A DNA stretch of 33,638 bases from NCBI GenBank assembly GCA_045599805.1, contig JAZRWQ010000107.1, forward strand, positions 1-33,638, written 5' to 3'. Positions 22,858-31,383 of the stretch are shown piece after piece. The position numbers were made by a program, and so were the translations under genes. The stretch's first letter is position 1. Each line of letters opens with the position of its first letter. The stretch is from JAZRWQ01 sp045599805 (lineage in GTDB: Bacteria > Bacillota > Clostridia > Oscillospirales > UMGS1783). The notes beneath the pieces were generated by a model. The model saw only the letters and a program-made list of their open reading frames with translations. It did no database searches and was not told where the DNA came from.

Positions 22858-23871
22858 TCAAGAATTATCCGCAGCTATTAAAAAATTTCTGTTTGACAGA
22901 CCGGAATTTTCTTTGAAAACAAGTTTTTTGAGAGAATACTTCTCTTTAAAATATTTGTAATTGGATTTTTTCTGCCCTATGGCCATGGACAAATGTCCCG
23001 GCGCAATGCTGATAATTACCTCTCCGTTATGCTTTAAGCATGAGAGCTTTTCATCTATAAGCGTTCTGTATATGTAGTTTTCGCAAAGCTCTCTGAATGC
23101 AGGATGATACGGCCCTGCGACTATTGAATTATCGGTAAAGCTTTGCTCGGAGAAAAGTCCCATTCTTATTATCGGGATGCCGGCATCTTCAAACATAAGC
23201 ATCAGCTCCGCGCACAGTTTCACCGTTTCGTCAAGCGACATGGGAGTATATATCCCGGCCTTATACATACGTTCAAGCTCGGTATCCTTTACTGTTATGC
23301 AGGGATATATCCTGACTCCGTCGGGATGCATACCGATGACCTTTCGGGCTGTTTCGACAGCGCCGTTATAGGAATCCCCGGGAAGTCCGGTCATCATCTG
23401 CAGTATAAGCGAATACCCTTCTTTTCTTATAAGGTCGCAGGCATAGGCGCAGACATCGCTTTTGTGTCCGCGGCTGCACATTTCAAGCACCTTGTCGTCA
23501 AGACTCTGCATACCGAGTTCTATCGTTTTTACGGGGTATTTTTTAAGTACATCCATTATTTCCGGAGAAATATAATCAGGACGGGTGGAAAAACGGATAC
23601 CGGATATTTTATCACCGAACTGTGCCGCTGCCGCAAGATAGCCCTCCATAAGCCCACGGTCAATTCCGGTAAAGCTTCCGCCGAAAAAGGCTATCTCACA
23701 CTTTTCTCCGCCAAGAGAAAGTGTTTTGATAGCCTCACTTATGATTTCTTTTACGTCAGATATCGTAGGCGCCGTTTCAGTTGCCGCAATTTTCTTTTGA
23801 TTGCAGAAAACGCAGTCGTTGGGACAGGCAAGATGCGGTATGAAAATGGGGATATTCAGATGCTTTTTCAT
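22858..23871 (-). CDS. Radical SAM protein, Elp3-like
   Basis: The 337-residue protein has the radical SAM cluster motif C16-x3-C20-x2-C23 (ACPNDCVFC), GGSFTGID, the ELGMQSLDD segment and QMMTGLPGDS, features shared with the Elp3-like radical SAM group. The N-terminal HLNIPIFIPHLACPNDC is typical of the version located between rnc and smc in Clostridia. There is no visible GNAT acetyltransferase domain as in true Elp3, so tRNA modification is possible but not shown. It overlaps rnc by four bases (ATGA), implying coupled translation. Confidence 0.9.
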   Translation of the reverse strand: MKKHLNIPIFIPHLACPNDCVFCNQKKIAATETAPTISDVKEIISEAIKTLSLGGEKCEIAFFGGSFTGIDRGLMEGYLAAAAQFGDKISGIRFSTRPDYISPEIMDVLKKYPVKTIELGMQSLDDKVLEMCSRGHKSDVCAYACDLIRKEGYSLILQMMTGLPGDSYNGAVETARKVIGMHPDGVRIYPCITVKDTELERMYKAGIYTPMSLDETVKLCAELMLMFEDAGIPIIRMGLFSEQSFTDNSIVAGPYHPAFRELCENYIYRTLIDEKLSCLKHNGEVIISIAPGHLSMAIGQKKSNYKYFKEKYSLKKLVFKENSGLSNRNFLIAADNS

Positions 23872-24548
23872 AGTCCCATAAGTTTAAGGGCTTCCCCTGC
23901 CGCCTTCTGCTCGGCCTCTTTTTTACTGCCGCCGACACCTGTGCCTATGCAGTTGCTGTTGAGCATTACCGAAACCGTGAAACGTCTGCAATGAGCAGGG
24001 CCCTCCGTCTTTATAAGCTCATATTCAAGACGCTCGCCTTTATTCTGCTGAACTATCTCCTGAAGCATAGTTTTGGAATCCTTGAAAAGTCTTCCCGATA
24101 TAGCATCGTTCATATTATTTTCAATGAACGGGAGAACGAATTTTTTCGCCTCGTCCAGTCCGCCGTCAAGAAAAATGGCGGCAATAAGCGCCTCAAAAGC
24201 ATCGCCTATTGCGGAGTCACGGTTTCTGCCGCCGTTGTTTATCTCGCTCTTGCTGAAATACATATATTCGCCAAGATTGATCTGTCGCGCATATTTAGCA
24301 AGCGATGTCTCACACACAAGCGCCGCCCTTATCTTGCTGTCATCGCCCTCGTCAAAACGGGAAAACTCGCTGTAAAGCTTTTGAGCCGTAATGAAGCCGA
24401 GTACGGAATCGCCTAAAAATTCAAGGCGTTCATTGCACTCTCCGACCGGTTCTTTCGCTTCGTTCAGATAGGACGAATGGGTAAGAGCGGTTTTTAAAAG
24501 CGAAGTGTTTTTAAATGTATAACCGATGTTTTTTTCTAAATCTGTCAT
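23868..24548 (-). CDS. rnc: Ribonuclease III
   Basis: RNase III cuts double-stranded RNA and processes rRNA precursors. The 226-residue protein has the signature NERLEFLGD at 39-47 with the catalytic acidic residues, a second acidic segment GDAFEALIAA at 115-124, and a C-terminal double-stranded RNA-binding domain ending GGSKKEAEQKAAGEAL. It follows acpP with a hairpin in between and overlaps the radical SAM gene. The nearby acpP and smc give the common Gram-positive order acpP-rnc-(radical SAM)-smc-ftsY. Confidence 0.98.
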   Translation of the reverse strand: MTDLEKNIGYTFKNTSLLKTALTHSSYLNEAKEPVGECNERLEFLGDSVLGFITAQKLYSEFSRFDEGDDSKIRAALVCETSLAKYARQINLGEYMYFSKSEINNGGRNRDSAIGDAFEALIAAIFLDGGLDEAKKFVLPFIENNMNDAISGRLFKDSKTMLQEIVQQNKGERLEYELIKTEGPAHCRRFTVSVMLNSNCIGTGVGGSKKEAEQKAAGEALKLMGL

Positions 24549-24563
24549 AATTGTTCCTTACTA

Positions 24564-24595
24564 AAAATAATATCCCCGAATAAATCGGGGATATT
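24564..24595 (-). terminator. Terminator-like hairpin between acpP and rnc
   Basis: On the minus strand AATATCCCCGA (24595-24585) pairs with TCGGGGATATT (24579-24569) around five bases, an 11-bp perfect stem. Only about five T follow after one A. It starts seven bases after the acpP stop and ends 15 to 20 bases before the rnc ATG. It could be a partial terminator that sets a higher acpP to rnc ratio, or an RNA stabiliser or processing site. Confidence 0.75.
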
Positions 24596-24601
24596 GATTT
24601 A

Positions 24602-24832
24602 TTACTGATGATCGGATATATAGTTTACTACGTCTCCGACGGTTTTGATGTTTTCAACATCCTCATCCTCAACGCTGATATTGAACTCGCTTTCGATAGC
24701 CATTATCAGCTCAACAACGTCAAGTGAATCGGCCTCCAAATCCTCAACAAAGGAAGTGTCCATAGTGATTTCCATATCGGAACTGATATCCATCTGTTCT
24801 TCCAAAATGGATTTTACCTTTTCAAATATCAT
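24602..24832 (-). CDS. acpP: Acyl carrier protein
   Basis: ACP carries growing acyl chains in fatty acid synthesis. The 76-residue acidic protein has the DSLDVVELIM motif, in which S36 takes the phosphopantetheine arm. AGGAGG precedes the ATG. It has its own promoter after plsX, another lipid synthesis gene, and is followed by a hairpin that probably limits readthrough into rnc. Confidence 0.98.
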   Translation of the reverse strand: MIFEKVKSILEEQMDISSDMEITMDTSFVEDLEADSLDVVELIMAIESEFNISVEDEDVENIKTVGDVVNYISDHQ

Positions 24833-24867
24833 AATGTCCTCCTAAAACAAAAATATTCACTAATAAG

Positions 24868-24896
24868 ATAATAGTTTTATTATAGGCATATGTCAA
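24868..24896 (-). promoter_or_regulatory. Promoter of acpP
   Basis: On the minus strand TTGACA (24896-24891) and TATTAT (24873-24868) are separated by 17 bases; the -35 box is a perfect match and the -10 box has one mismatch. It lies in the short gap after plsX. Confidence 0.82.
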
Positions 24897-24919
24897 TAGA
24901 AAATTGTATTTTTCTATAA

Positions 24920-25915
24920 TTATTTCTTTGAAACGGCATCTGAAATCACATTTATGATTTCAGATTCAACCATACTTACGCCCTGTCTTATTGCGTTATA
25001 AAACGATTTTGCATCTGATGAGCCGTGAGCCTTGATTACCACTCCGTTTACACCGATAATCGGTGCTCCGCCGTATTCGGTATAGTCATAACGCTTCATG
25101 AAGCTCTTGAGCGATTTTTTGATAACAGCCGCAGAAAGCTTATTGATAAACGAAGAATAGAATACATCCTTTATGCCGCTTAAGAAAGTAATTCCCGCAC
25201 CTTCATAGGTTTTAAGCAGGATATTGCCGGAAAAACCGTCGGCAACGATAACGTCAGCCTCGCCTACGACGGCATCACGGCCTTCGATATTGCCGGTGAA
25301 ATTTATCGCTTCCGACTCGGCCATAAGCTTGTTGGCGTCAATATGTACCGAGGTACCCTTTGTAGACTCGGTACCGTTATTGAGAAGTCCGACCTTGGGC
25401 GATTTTACGCCCATAATCTTTTCCATATACGCGCTGCCCATAATGCCGAACTGCTCAAAATATTCGGGCTTGCACTCAACATTTGCGCCGCAGTCTATAA
25501 GCAGCGAGCAGTTTTTGCGCGTAGGCAGTACAGTACCGAGAGCCGGGCGCTTTATACCCTTTATGCGCTTTACGATCAGCGTTGAACCGACTATAAGCGC
25601 GCCTGTGCTTCCAGCCGAAATGAGCATATCACCCATGCCGTCGCTGAGAAGCTGCAAACCCACGCCCATCGACGAATCCTTTTTAGACTTTACAACCACA
25701 TCGGCATGGTCTTCCATTTCGATAACGCAATCTCCGGTATCCTTATAGAAAAAGCCTTTATCGGATATACCGTTATCGGCAATAAGCTTTTTAATAAGCG
25801 CTTCATTGCCGCACAGAAGTACCTCAACGCCGAGATTTTCAACAGCCAATGCACTGCCCTTTATCATTTCAAGAGGCGCATTGTCGCCGCCCATGGCATC
25901 AACTATTATTCTCAT
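24920..25915 (-). CDS. plsX: Phosphate acyltransferase PlsX
   Basis: PlsX converts acyl-ACP to acyl phosphate, the donor for PlsY in phospholipid synthesis. The 331-residue protein begins RIIVDAMGGDNAP and contains SAGSTGALIVGS, LIDCGANVECKPEYFEQF, LLNNGTESTKG, VADGFSGNILLKT and GGAPIIGVNGVVIKAHGSS, all typical of the family. Its start overlaps the trmFO stop by four bases (ATGA), and GAGG sits just ahead of it. fabD, fabG and fabH genes are not adjacent, and acpP follows with its own promoter. Confidence 0.97.
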   Translation of the reverse strand: MRIIVDAMGGDNAPLEMIKGSALAVENLGVEVLLCGNEALIKKLIADNGISDKGFFYKDTGDCVIEMEDHADVVVKSKKDSSMGVGLQLLSDGMGDMLISAGSTGALIVGSTLIVKRIKGIKRPALGTVLPTRKNCSLLIDCGANVECKPEYFEQFGIMGSAYMEKIMGVKSPKVGLLNNGTESTKGTSVHIDANKLMAESEAINFTGNIEGRDAVVGEADVIVADGFSGNILLKTYEGAGITFLSGIKDVFYSSFINKLSAAVIKKSLKSFMKRYDYTEYGGAPIIGVNGVVIKAHGSSDAKSFYNAIRQGVSMVESEIINVISDAVSKK

Positions 25916-27234
25916 ATTTTTACCTCGCTTTCCGAGATTATTTCTTTTACCGTATCTATTGCCCTTTCGGCAAGTTTAAGGCGCTTATCCGCCCGTTTAC
26001 GCACTTTAACCGATATATCGCCGAACAGTCCGAAGTTTACGTTCATAGGTTGGAAATCCTCTATTGCCGGATTTGAAACATAGTGACAAAGAGAACCTAT
26101 GGCGGTGGTATCGGGAAAAGAAAGCGGCGTCAGCCCCAGATATTTTCTTGCGGCATTTACGCCGGCAACATATCCGGAAGAGGTGCTTTCTATATACCCC
26201 TCGACACCAGTCATCTGCCCTGCAAAAAAGAGACCCTCCCTGCTTCTCATCTCATATCTCTCGTTAAGAAGCTTCGGGGAATTTATAAAGCTGTTGCGGT
26301 GCATTACACCGTACCTGGAAAAGACTGCATTTTCAAGTCCCGGTATCATTGAGAATACACGCTTTTGCTCGGGAAATTTGAGATGAGTCTGAAATCCGAC
26401 TATATTATACAGACTTCCGGCGCTGTTGTCACGGCGAAGCTGTACTACCGCATAGTGCTTCTCCCCTGTTTCGGCATTATCAAGTCCTACCGGCTTTAAA
26501 GGCCCGTAGCGCATGGTATCCTCACCGCGTGCCGCCATTACTTCAATAGGCATGCATCCTTCAAAAACCTTTGAGTTTTCAAAGTCTTTTAAAACGGCAC
26601 ATTCAGCGTTTATCAGTTCGCTGCGAAAGGCGATATACTCTTCCTTATTCATCGGGCAGTTGATATAATCGGCGCTGCCTTTTCCGTAACGAGATGCGAA
26701 AAACGCCTTTGACATATCTATACTGTCAAAAGTAACGATAGGCGCAGCGGCATCGAAAAAGCTTATGTTGTCCCCGAATTTCAAACGGATATCCGCGGCA
26801 AGCGCGTCAAGCGTAAGCGGTCCTGTGGCGATAACGCATATACCGTCATCAGGAACCTCGTTCACTTCTTCGGAAACAAAAGTAATAAGAGGATTGCTCT
26901 TTATTTTTTCGGTTATATATTCGGAAAACTTTTCGCGGTCGACCGCAAGCGCGCCGCCTGCAGGCACGGAATTTTTATCCGCCGACTCCATTATGAGCGA
27001 GCCTAAAAGACGCAGTTCCTCTTTAAGAACACCTATTGCATTGTGCATACCGTCGGCACGAAGTGAGTTGGAACAGACAAGCTCCGCAAAGTTTTCGCTG
27101 TGATGTGCAGGTGTAAAACCATTTGGCTTTACATCTATAAGCGTAACGGGAACGCCGTATTTTGCTATCTGCCATGCCGGCTCACATCCGGCAAGACCTG
27201 CGCCGATAACTTTTACAGCGTTATTTCTTTGCAT
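25912..27234 (-). CDS. trmFO: tRNA uridine-54 methyltransferase TrmFO (folate/FAD dependent)
   Basis: TrmFO makes ribothymidine at position 54 of tRNA using methylene-tetrahydrofolate and FADH2. The start at 27234 gives 440 residues beginning MQRNNAVKVIGAGLAGCEPAW, with the FAD-binding GAGLAG at 11-16. Family segments CSNSLRADG, GTEFLSAD-like NSVPAGGALAVDRE, PIEVMAARGEDTMRYGPLKPVGL and FAGQMTGVEGYIES are visible. A frame start at 27267 is possible but adds a basic stretch outside the fold; AAGGA lies eight bases before the chosen ATG. The start lies 14 bases inside the end of topA, and the stop overlaps plsX. Confidence 0.96.
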   Translation of the reverse strand: MQRNNAVKVIGAGLAGCEPAWQIAKYGVPVTLIDVKPNGFTPAHHSENFAELVCSNSLRADGMHNAIGVLKEELRLLGSLIMESADKNSVPAGGALAVDREKFSEYITEKIKSNPLITFVSEEVNEVPDDGICVIATGPLTLDALAADIRLKFGDNISFFDAAAPIVTFDSIDMSKAFFASRYGKGSADYINCPMNKEEYIAFRSELINAECAVLKDFENSKVFEGCMPIEVMAARGEDTMRYGPLKPVGLDNAETGEKHYAVVQLRRDNSAGSLYNIVGFQTHLKFPEQKRVFSMIPGLENAVFSRYGVMHRNSFINSPKLLNERYEMRSREGLFFAGQMTGVEGYIESTSSGYVAGVNAARKYLGLTPLSFPDTTAIGSLCHYVSNPAIEDFQPMNVNFGLFGDISVKVRKRADKRLKLAERAIDTVKEIISESEVKI

Positions 27235-29311
27235 CTTCCGCTTCCTTTTCGAAACCGCACCCCTCACCTAAACAGTGAAGCTTGCCGCCCTTGCGCATTT
27301 CCTTATAAAGCGATTTGCCGCACTTTGGACATGCTTCGGCGGTAGGCTTATCCCAGGTCATGAACTTGCACTGAGGATAATTCTTGCATCCGTAGAAGGT
27401 TTTGCCTTTGCGTGATTTTCTCTCTATTGCGGGAGCGCCGCATACGGGACAGTTGCCCTCGCATTCAACGATAATAGATTTTGTATTACGGCAGGCGGGG
27501 AATCCCGGACAGGCAAGGAACTTACCGTTTCTGCCGTTTCTGATTACCATTTTTCTGCCGCACTTTTCACAGATGACATCGGTTTCCTCTTCGGGCACTT
27601 TGATTTTTACGCCTTCAAGCTTTTTGGAAGCTTTATCAAGAGTTTTTTCAAAATCAACATAGAAATCGGAAAGGACTTTTACCCAGTCGATGCTTCCCTC
27701 TGCTATTTCTTCAAGCTGATTTTCCAAGGATGCCGTAAATTTAACGTTAACTATATCCTTGAAATGTTCAAGCATTATGTTATTAACTATCTTTCCGAGC
27801 TCTGTTGGAATGAGATATCTCTTTTCGCGCTCGACATAATCGCGGCTTATTACGGTCGCAATGGTGGGCGCATATGTGCTCGGACGGCCTATGCCCTTTT
27901 CTTCCATGGTTTTGATGAGCGTGTCATCGGTATATCTGGAGGGCGGCTGTGTGAATTTCTGCTCGGGGGCAAGCTCTTTGAATTTAAGCACACTTCCCTC
28001 CGAAATATTGGGAAGCTTTTTGCCGTTTACAACGGTTTCGTCCTCGGTGTCGGGGTTGAATACTATCGTATGTCCTTTGAAGTTTATAAGCTGGCACTGC
28101 ATTTTAAACAGATAACCGTTAGCTTTTATGGCTATTGCGGTTACGTCATAGGTTGCGGGAACCATCTGACTTGCGATGAATTTAGACCAAATCATCTTAT
28201 AAAGCTTATACTGCTGCGGAGTAAGGCTTGAACGGACGATTTCGGGAGTAAGCTCAACATAGGTGGGACGGATAGCTTCATGCGCATCCTGAGAGGCTTT
28301 GCCCTTCTGATAGGTGTTAGGTCTCGACGGACAATATTCCTTGCCGTAATTTGCAAGGATATAATCACGAGCCGATTTTACCGCATCATCGGATATGCGG
28401 AGCGAGTCGGTACGCATATAAGTTATAAGACCGGTACTGCCGTGACCTGCTATTTCAACGCCCTCGTAGAGCTGCTGAGCTATACGCATGGTTACTTCGG
28501 GACGGAAACCGAGACGGCGCGATGCCTCTCTTTGCATGGTAGAGGTCATATACGGCGGCATTGCCTTGACCGATTTCTTTTTCTTCTCTATTGAATCTAC
28601 GATATAGCTTGCGCCGTCAAGATCACTAAGTATCTTATTGACTTCTTCGGACGTTGAAAGCTCGATCTTTTCCTTTTCGGTGCCGTAGAACGCCGCGGAA
28701 AAGGTTGACGCACCGCTGCCTTTGAATACGGCTGAAAGAGTCCAGTATTCCTCCGGCTTGAACTTTTCGATTTCTACTTCACGGTCACATATAAGCCGCA
28801 TGATGACCGACTGAACACGGCCTGCAGACAGCCCCTTCTTTACCTTTTTCCATAAGAACGGGCTGATTTTATAGCCTACGAGACGGTCAAGCACACGCCT
28901 TGCCTGCTGTGCGTTTACAAGATCGATATTGATGCACCGAGGCTCTTGAATGGCGCTTTTAACCGCTTTTTCGCTTATTTCGTTGAACGTGATTCTGTTC
29001 GCATCGTTTAAATCCAAACCGAGAATGGATGCAAGATGCCACGATATTGCTTCTCCCTCTCTGTCAGGGTCGGTTGCGAGATATACGGCATCATATTTCT
29101 TAACGCTGTTTTTTAAATCCTTGATAAGCTGATATTTACCCGTAATGGAAATATACTTGGGCTTGAAGCCGTTATTCACATCAACGCCGAGGCTGCTTTT
29201 GGGCAGATCTCTTACATGACCCATCGATGCGGTAATATCATATTCATTACCGAGAAATTTTTTTATTGTACCTGCTTTTGCAGGCGACTCTACTATCAAT
29301 AACTTAGCCAA
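27221..29311 (-). CDS. topA: DNA topoisomerase I
   Basis: This type IA topoisomerase relaxes negative supercoils. The 696-residue protein has the N-terminal Toprim domain (LLIVESPAKA, DPDREGE at 81-87), the active-site tyrosine Y298 in LITYMRTDS, and three C-terminal four-cysteine zinc ribbons: C581/584/601/607, C621/624/642/648 and C661/664/680/685. Toprim, tyrosine and zinc domains are complete and in the usual order. It follows dprA by 13 bases in the dprA-topA-trmFO order common in Firmicutes. Confidence 0.98.
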   Translation of the reverse strand: MAKLLIVESPAKAGTIKKFLGNEYDITASMGHVRDLPKSSLGVDVNNGFKPKYISITGKYQLIKDLKNSVKKYDAVYLATDPDREGEAISWHLASILGLDLNDANRITFNEISEKAVKSAIQEPRCINIDLVNAQQARRVLDRLVGYKISPFLWKKVKKGLSAGRVQSVIMRLICDREVEIEKFKPEEYWTLSAVFKGSGASTFSAAFYGTEKEKIELSTSEEVNKILSDLDGASYIVDSIEKKKKSVKAMPPYMTSTMQREASRRLGFRPEVTMRIAQQLYEGVEIAGHGSTGLITYMRTDSLRISDDAVKSARDYILANYGKEYCPSRPNTYQKGKASQDAHEAIRPTYVELTPEIVRSSLTPQQYKLYKMIWSKFIASQMVPATYDVTAIAIKANGYLFKMQCQLINFKGHTIVFNPDTEDETVVNGKKLPNISEGSVLKFKELAPEQKFTQPPSRYTDDTLIKTMEEKGIGRPSTYAPTIATVISRDYVEREKRYLIPTELGKIVNNIMLEHFKDIVNVKFTASLENQLEEIAEGSIDWVKVLSDFYVDFEKTLDKASKKLEGVKIKVPEEETDVICEKCGRKMVIRNGRNGKFLACPGFPACRNTKSIIVECEGNCPVCGAPAIERKSRKGKTFYGCKNYPQCKFMTWDKPTAEACPKCGKSLYKEMRKGGKLHCLGEGCGFEKEAEDAKK

Positions 29312-29324
29312 TTGGAAAATCCTC

Positions 29325-30470
29325 CTATATTATAACGCCTTTACTGAGTGCAACTATTCCACCCGGCTTTTCCGTTATTATGCCCTTTATTTCTAAATCT
29401 GTCAACACCAAAATTAATTCGGCTATGGGAATATCTGTAATTTCAGACAGTGCGGAGGGGTCGTACTCACCCTTCTTCAAAGCCCCGATAACCGCGGCAG
29501 CATTGACATTTTCGATATTTGAGACATCCGGAATTTCCATATTCTTTTCTTTAGAAAATTTTTTCTTTTCAATCACTTCAGAGAAGAGATTTCCGTACTC
29601 GGACAGTATATCCATGGCGTTTCGCGTTAATTTTGCACCGTCGGAAATAAGGTCGTTAGTACCCTCGCTCATAGCCGATGTTATATCACCGGGAACGGCA
29701 AATACATCCCGGTTATACTCCGCCGCCCATTTTACGGTTATCATCGTGCCGCTTTTCTTCATCGCCTCAACCACAAGCACACCGTCGCTCATACCGGCAA
29801 GAAGCCGGTTGCGCTGCTGGAAGTGGAACGGAAGATTCTTTTCGCCGGGTAAAAATTCCGAAATGACGCATCCGTTTTCTATTATATCGTAATACAGCAT
29901 AAAATTACTCTGCGGATATATGACATCCACCCCGCCGCCTAAAAAAGCTATCGTTCTTCCGCCCACCTTTACAACTGCGCTCTGTGCGGCGGCATCTACA
30001 CCGTCCGCCATACCGCTTACAACGGTACACCCGCAATCGGTAAGTTCTCCGGCTATCTTCGTAGCGCAGTCATAGCCGTATTTGGTCATACGGCGCGAGC
30101 CCACTATTGCAATATTCAACGCGGCATCGTCCCATATCGGGCTGCCTTTATAAAAGAACAGAACCGGCGGATTTGGAATGGTTTGAAAGCGCTCCGGATA
30201 ATTATCGTCATATACCGTGCAGATGGATATTTCCTCTTTACTGCACTTATCGAGTATCTCCTGAGCACCGGATAAATCACGATTTTTCTCAAGATTCTCG
30301 ATATCATCGGCGCTCAGCTCCCCTGCCTTTGCAAGCTCTTTCACATCGGCATAGTAAGCGTTTTCGGGCATACCGAAATATTCTGTTATTTTGTTTATTT
30401 TCGCATTGCCGGCACCGAGCGATTCGATAAGCCAGATAAGATATATAACCGAACTGTCGTCAAGTTTCAT
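29325..30470 (-). CDS. dprA: DNA processing protein DprA
   Basis: DprA binds incoming single-stranded DNA and loads RecA during natural transformation; many bacteria with no known competence also keep it. From 30470 the protein has 381 residues: an N-terminal helical part, the Rossmann-like core (VGSRRMTKYG, VVSGMADGVDAAA, AFLGGGVDVIYP, FHFQQRNRLLAGMSDGVLVVEA) and a C-terminal winged-helix domain. An upstream frame start at 30491 exists, but GGGAG is eight bases before the ATG at 30470, which overlaps the stop of the methyltransferase gene as ATGA. No com genes are in the window. Confidence 0.96.
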   Translation of the reverse strand: MKLDDSSVIYLIWLIESLGAGNAKINKITEYFGMPENAYYADVKELAKAGELSADDIENLEKNRDLSGAQEILDKCSKEEISICTVYDDNYPERFQTIPNPPVLFFYKGSPIWDDAALNIAIVGSRRMTKYGYDCATKIAGELTDCGCTVVSGMADGVDAAAQSAVVKVGGRTIAFLGGGVDVIYPQSNFMLYYDIIENGCVISEFLPGEKNLPFHFQQRNRLLAGMSDGVLVVEAMKKSGTMITVKWAAEYNRDVFAVPGDITSAMSEGTNDLISDGAKLTRNAMDILSEYGNLFSEVIEKKKFSKEKNMEIPDVSNIENVNAAAVIGALKKGEYDPSALSEITDIPIAELILVLTDLEIKGIITEKPGGIVALSKGVII

Positions 30471-31234
30471 CTGGTCATCTCCCATATACAAATCGAGGCG
30501 GGAACGGCGGCGTTAAGTGACTCCGCCTTATCGGAAATGGGTATATACAATCCGCCGTCACATAAATTTACCGTTTCGGGGTTTAAACCGTTGCCCTCAT
30601 TGCCTATTGCGATACATACGCCGTTCTTCAAATCATATTCATTTATTTTACGCGCCGCCTCATTAAGTATCGCGGCATATATCTTATTGCCTTTTTTCTT
30701 AAGAGCGTTTAACGCATCCTTGGTTTCCGAAAACTGAAATACCGGAATATTAAGGCAGGCGCCCATACTTCCGCGCAGTACCTTTCCGGAATATATATCA
30801 CAGCCGCCGCAGATTACCACACCGTCAAGGTCGAATGCCGCCGCAGAGCGGATTATTGCACCGAGATTACCCGGATCCTGTATATCCTCAAGAAGAATAT
30901 ATTTACCGTTTTTCATACCCGACTCGCTTCTGTATTCGATAACGCCGCAGGCTATTACGGACGGAGCATTGTCAAGCTCGGATATCTTTTGCATTACGGC
31001 ACTGCTGCACAGAAACCGTTCATCTGCACACACCCCGAATGTATCGAAATATGCACCCGTTAGAGCTTCATTTATAAACAGATATTTAATTTTTATTCCA
31101 GACTTATATGCTTCTTTAACTAAAGAATCGCCTTCAATAAGAAAAAGTCCCTCTTTAATACGTGCACTCTTACGGCATAGTGATGCCGCAAGCTTGACCG
31201 TTTTGTTATTGAGGCTCGTTATTTTTTCTATCAT
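30467..31234 (-). CDS. TrmH/SpoU-family RNA 2'-O-methyltransferase
   Basis: The 255-residue protein has an N-terminal substrate-binding domain (about 1-100, with KEGLFLIEGDSLVKEA) and the C-terminal SPOUT knot: LEDIQDPGNLGAIIRSA, IGNEGNGLN and the SAM loop PISDKAESLNAAVPASI. It should methylate a ribose in rRNA or tRNA; the exact target cannot be read from the sequence, though 23S rRNA is usual for this form. It is the first gene of the run leading into dprA and topA. Confidence 0.94.
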   Translation of the reverse strand: MIEKITSLNNKTVKLAASLCRKSARIKEGLFLIEGDSLVKEAYKSGIKIKYLFINEALTGAYFDTFGVCADERFLCSSAVMQKISELDNAPSVIACGVIEYRSESGMKNGKYILLEDIQDPGNLGAIIRSAAAFDLDGVVICGGCDIYSGKVLRGSMGACLNIPVFQFSETKDALNALKKKGNKIYAAILNEAARKINEYDLKNGVCIAIGNEGNGLNPETVNLCDGGLYIPISDKAESLNAAVPASICIWEMTR

Positions 31235-31261
31235 GGCATACTCCGAAAATGATTTTTCTTA

Positions 31262-31291
31262 ATTATATACATATAAAAACGCAAATGTAAA
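31262..31291 (-). promoter_or_regulatory. Probable promoter of the trmH-dprA-topA unit
   Basis: On the minus strand TTTACA (31291-31286) and TATAAT (31267-31262) are separated by 18 bases, with one mismatch in the -35 box. The gap to the htrA gene, 31235-31383, also holds a TATAAT at 31348-31353 on the plus strand that may belong to htrA, but I find no good -35 partner for it. Confidence 0.6.
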
Positions 31292-31383
31292 TAAAAAGTT
31301 TCAATATTTATTCAAATCAATTTCAAAAAAACATCACATTGGGATAATATAATATCGCCAGAAAGTTTAAGGAGGTATTTGAT

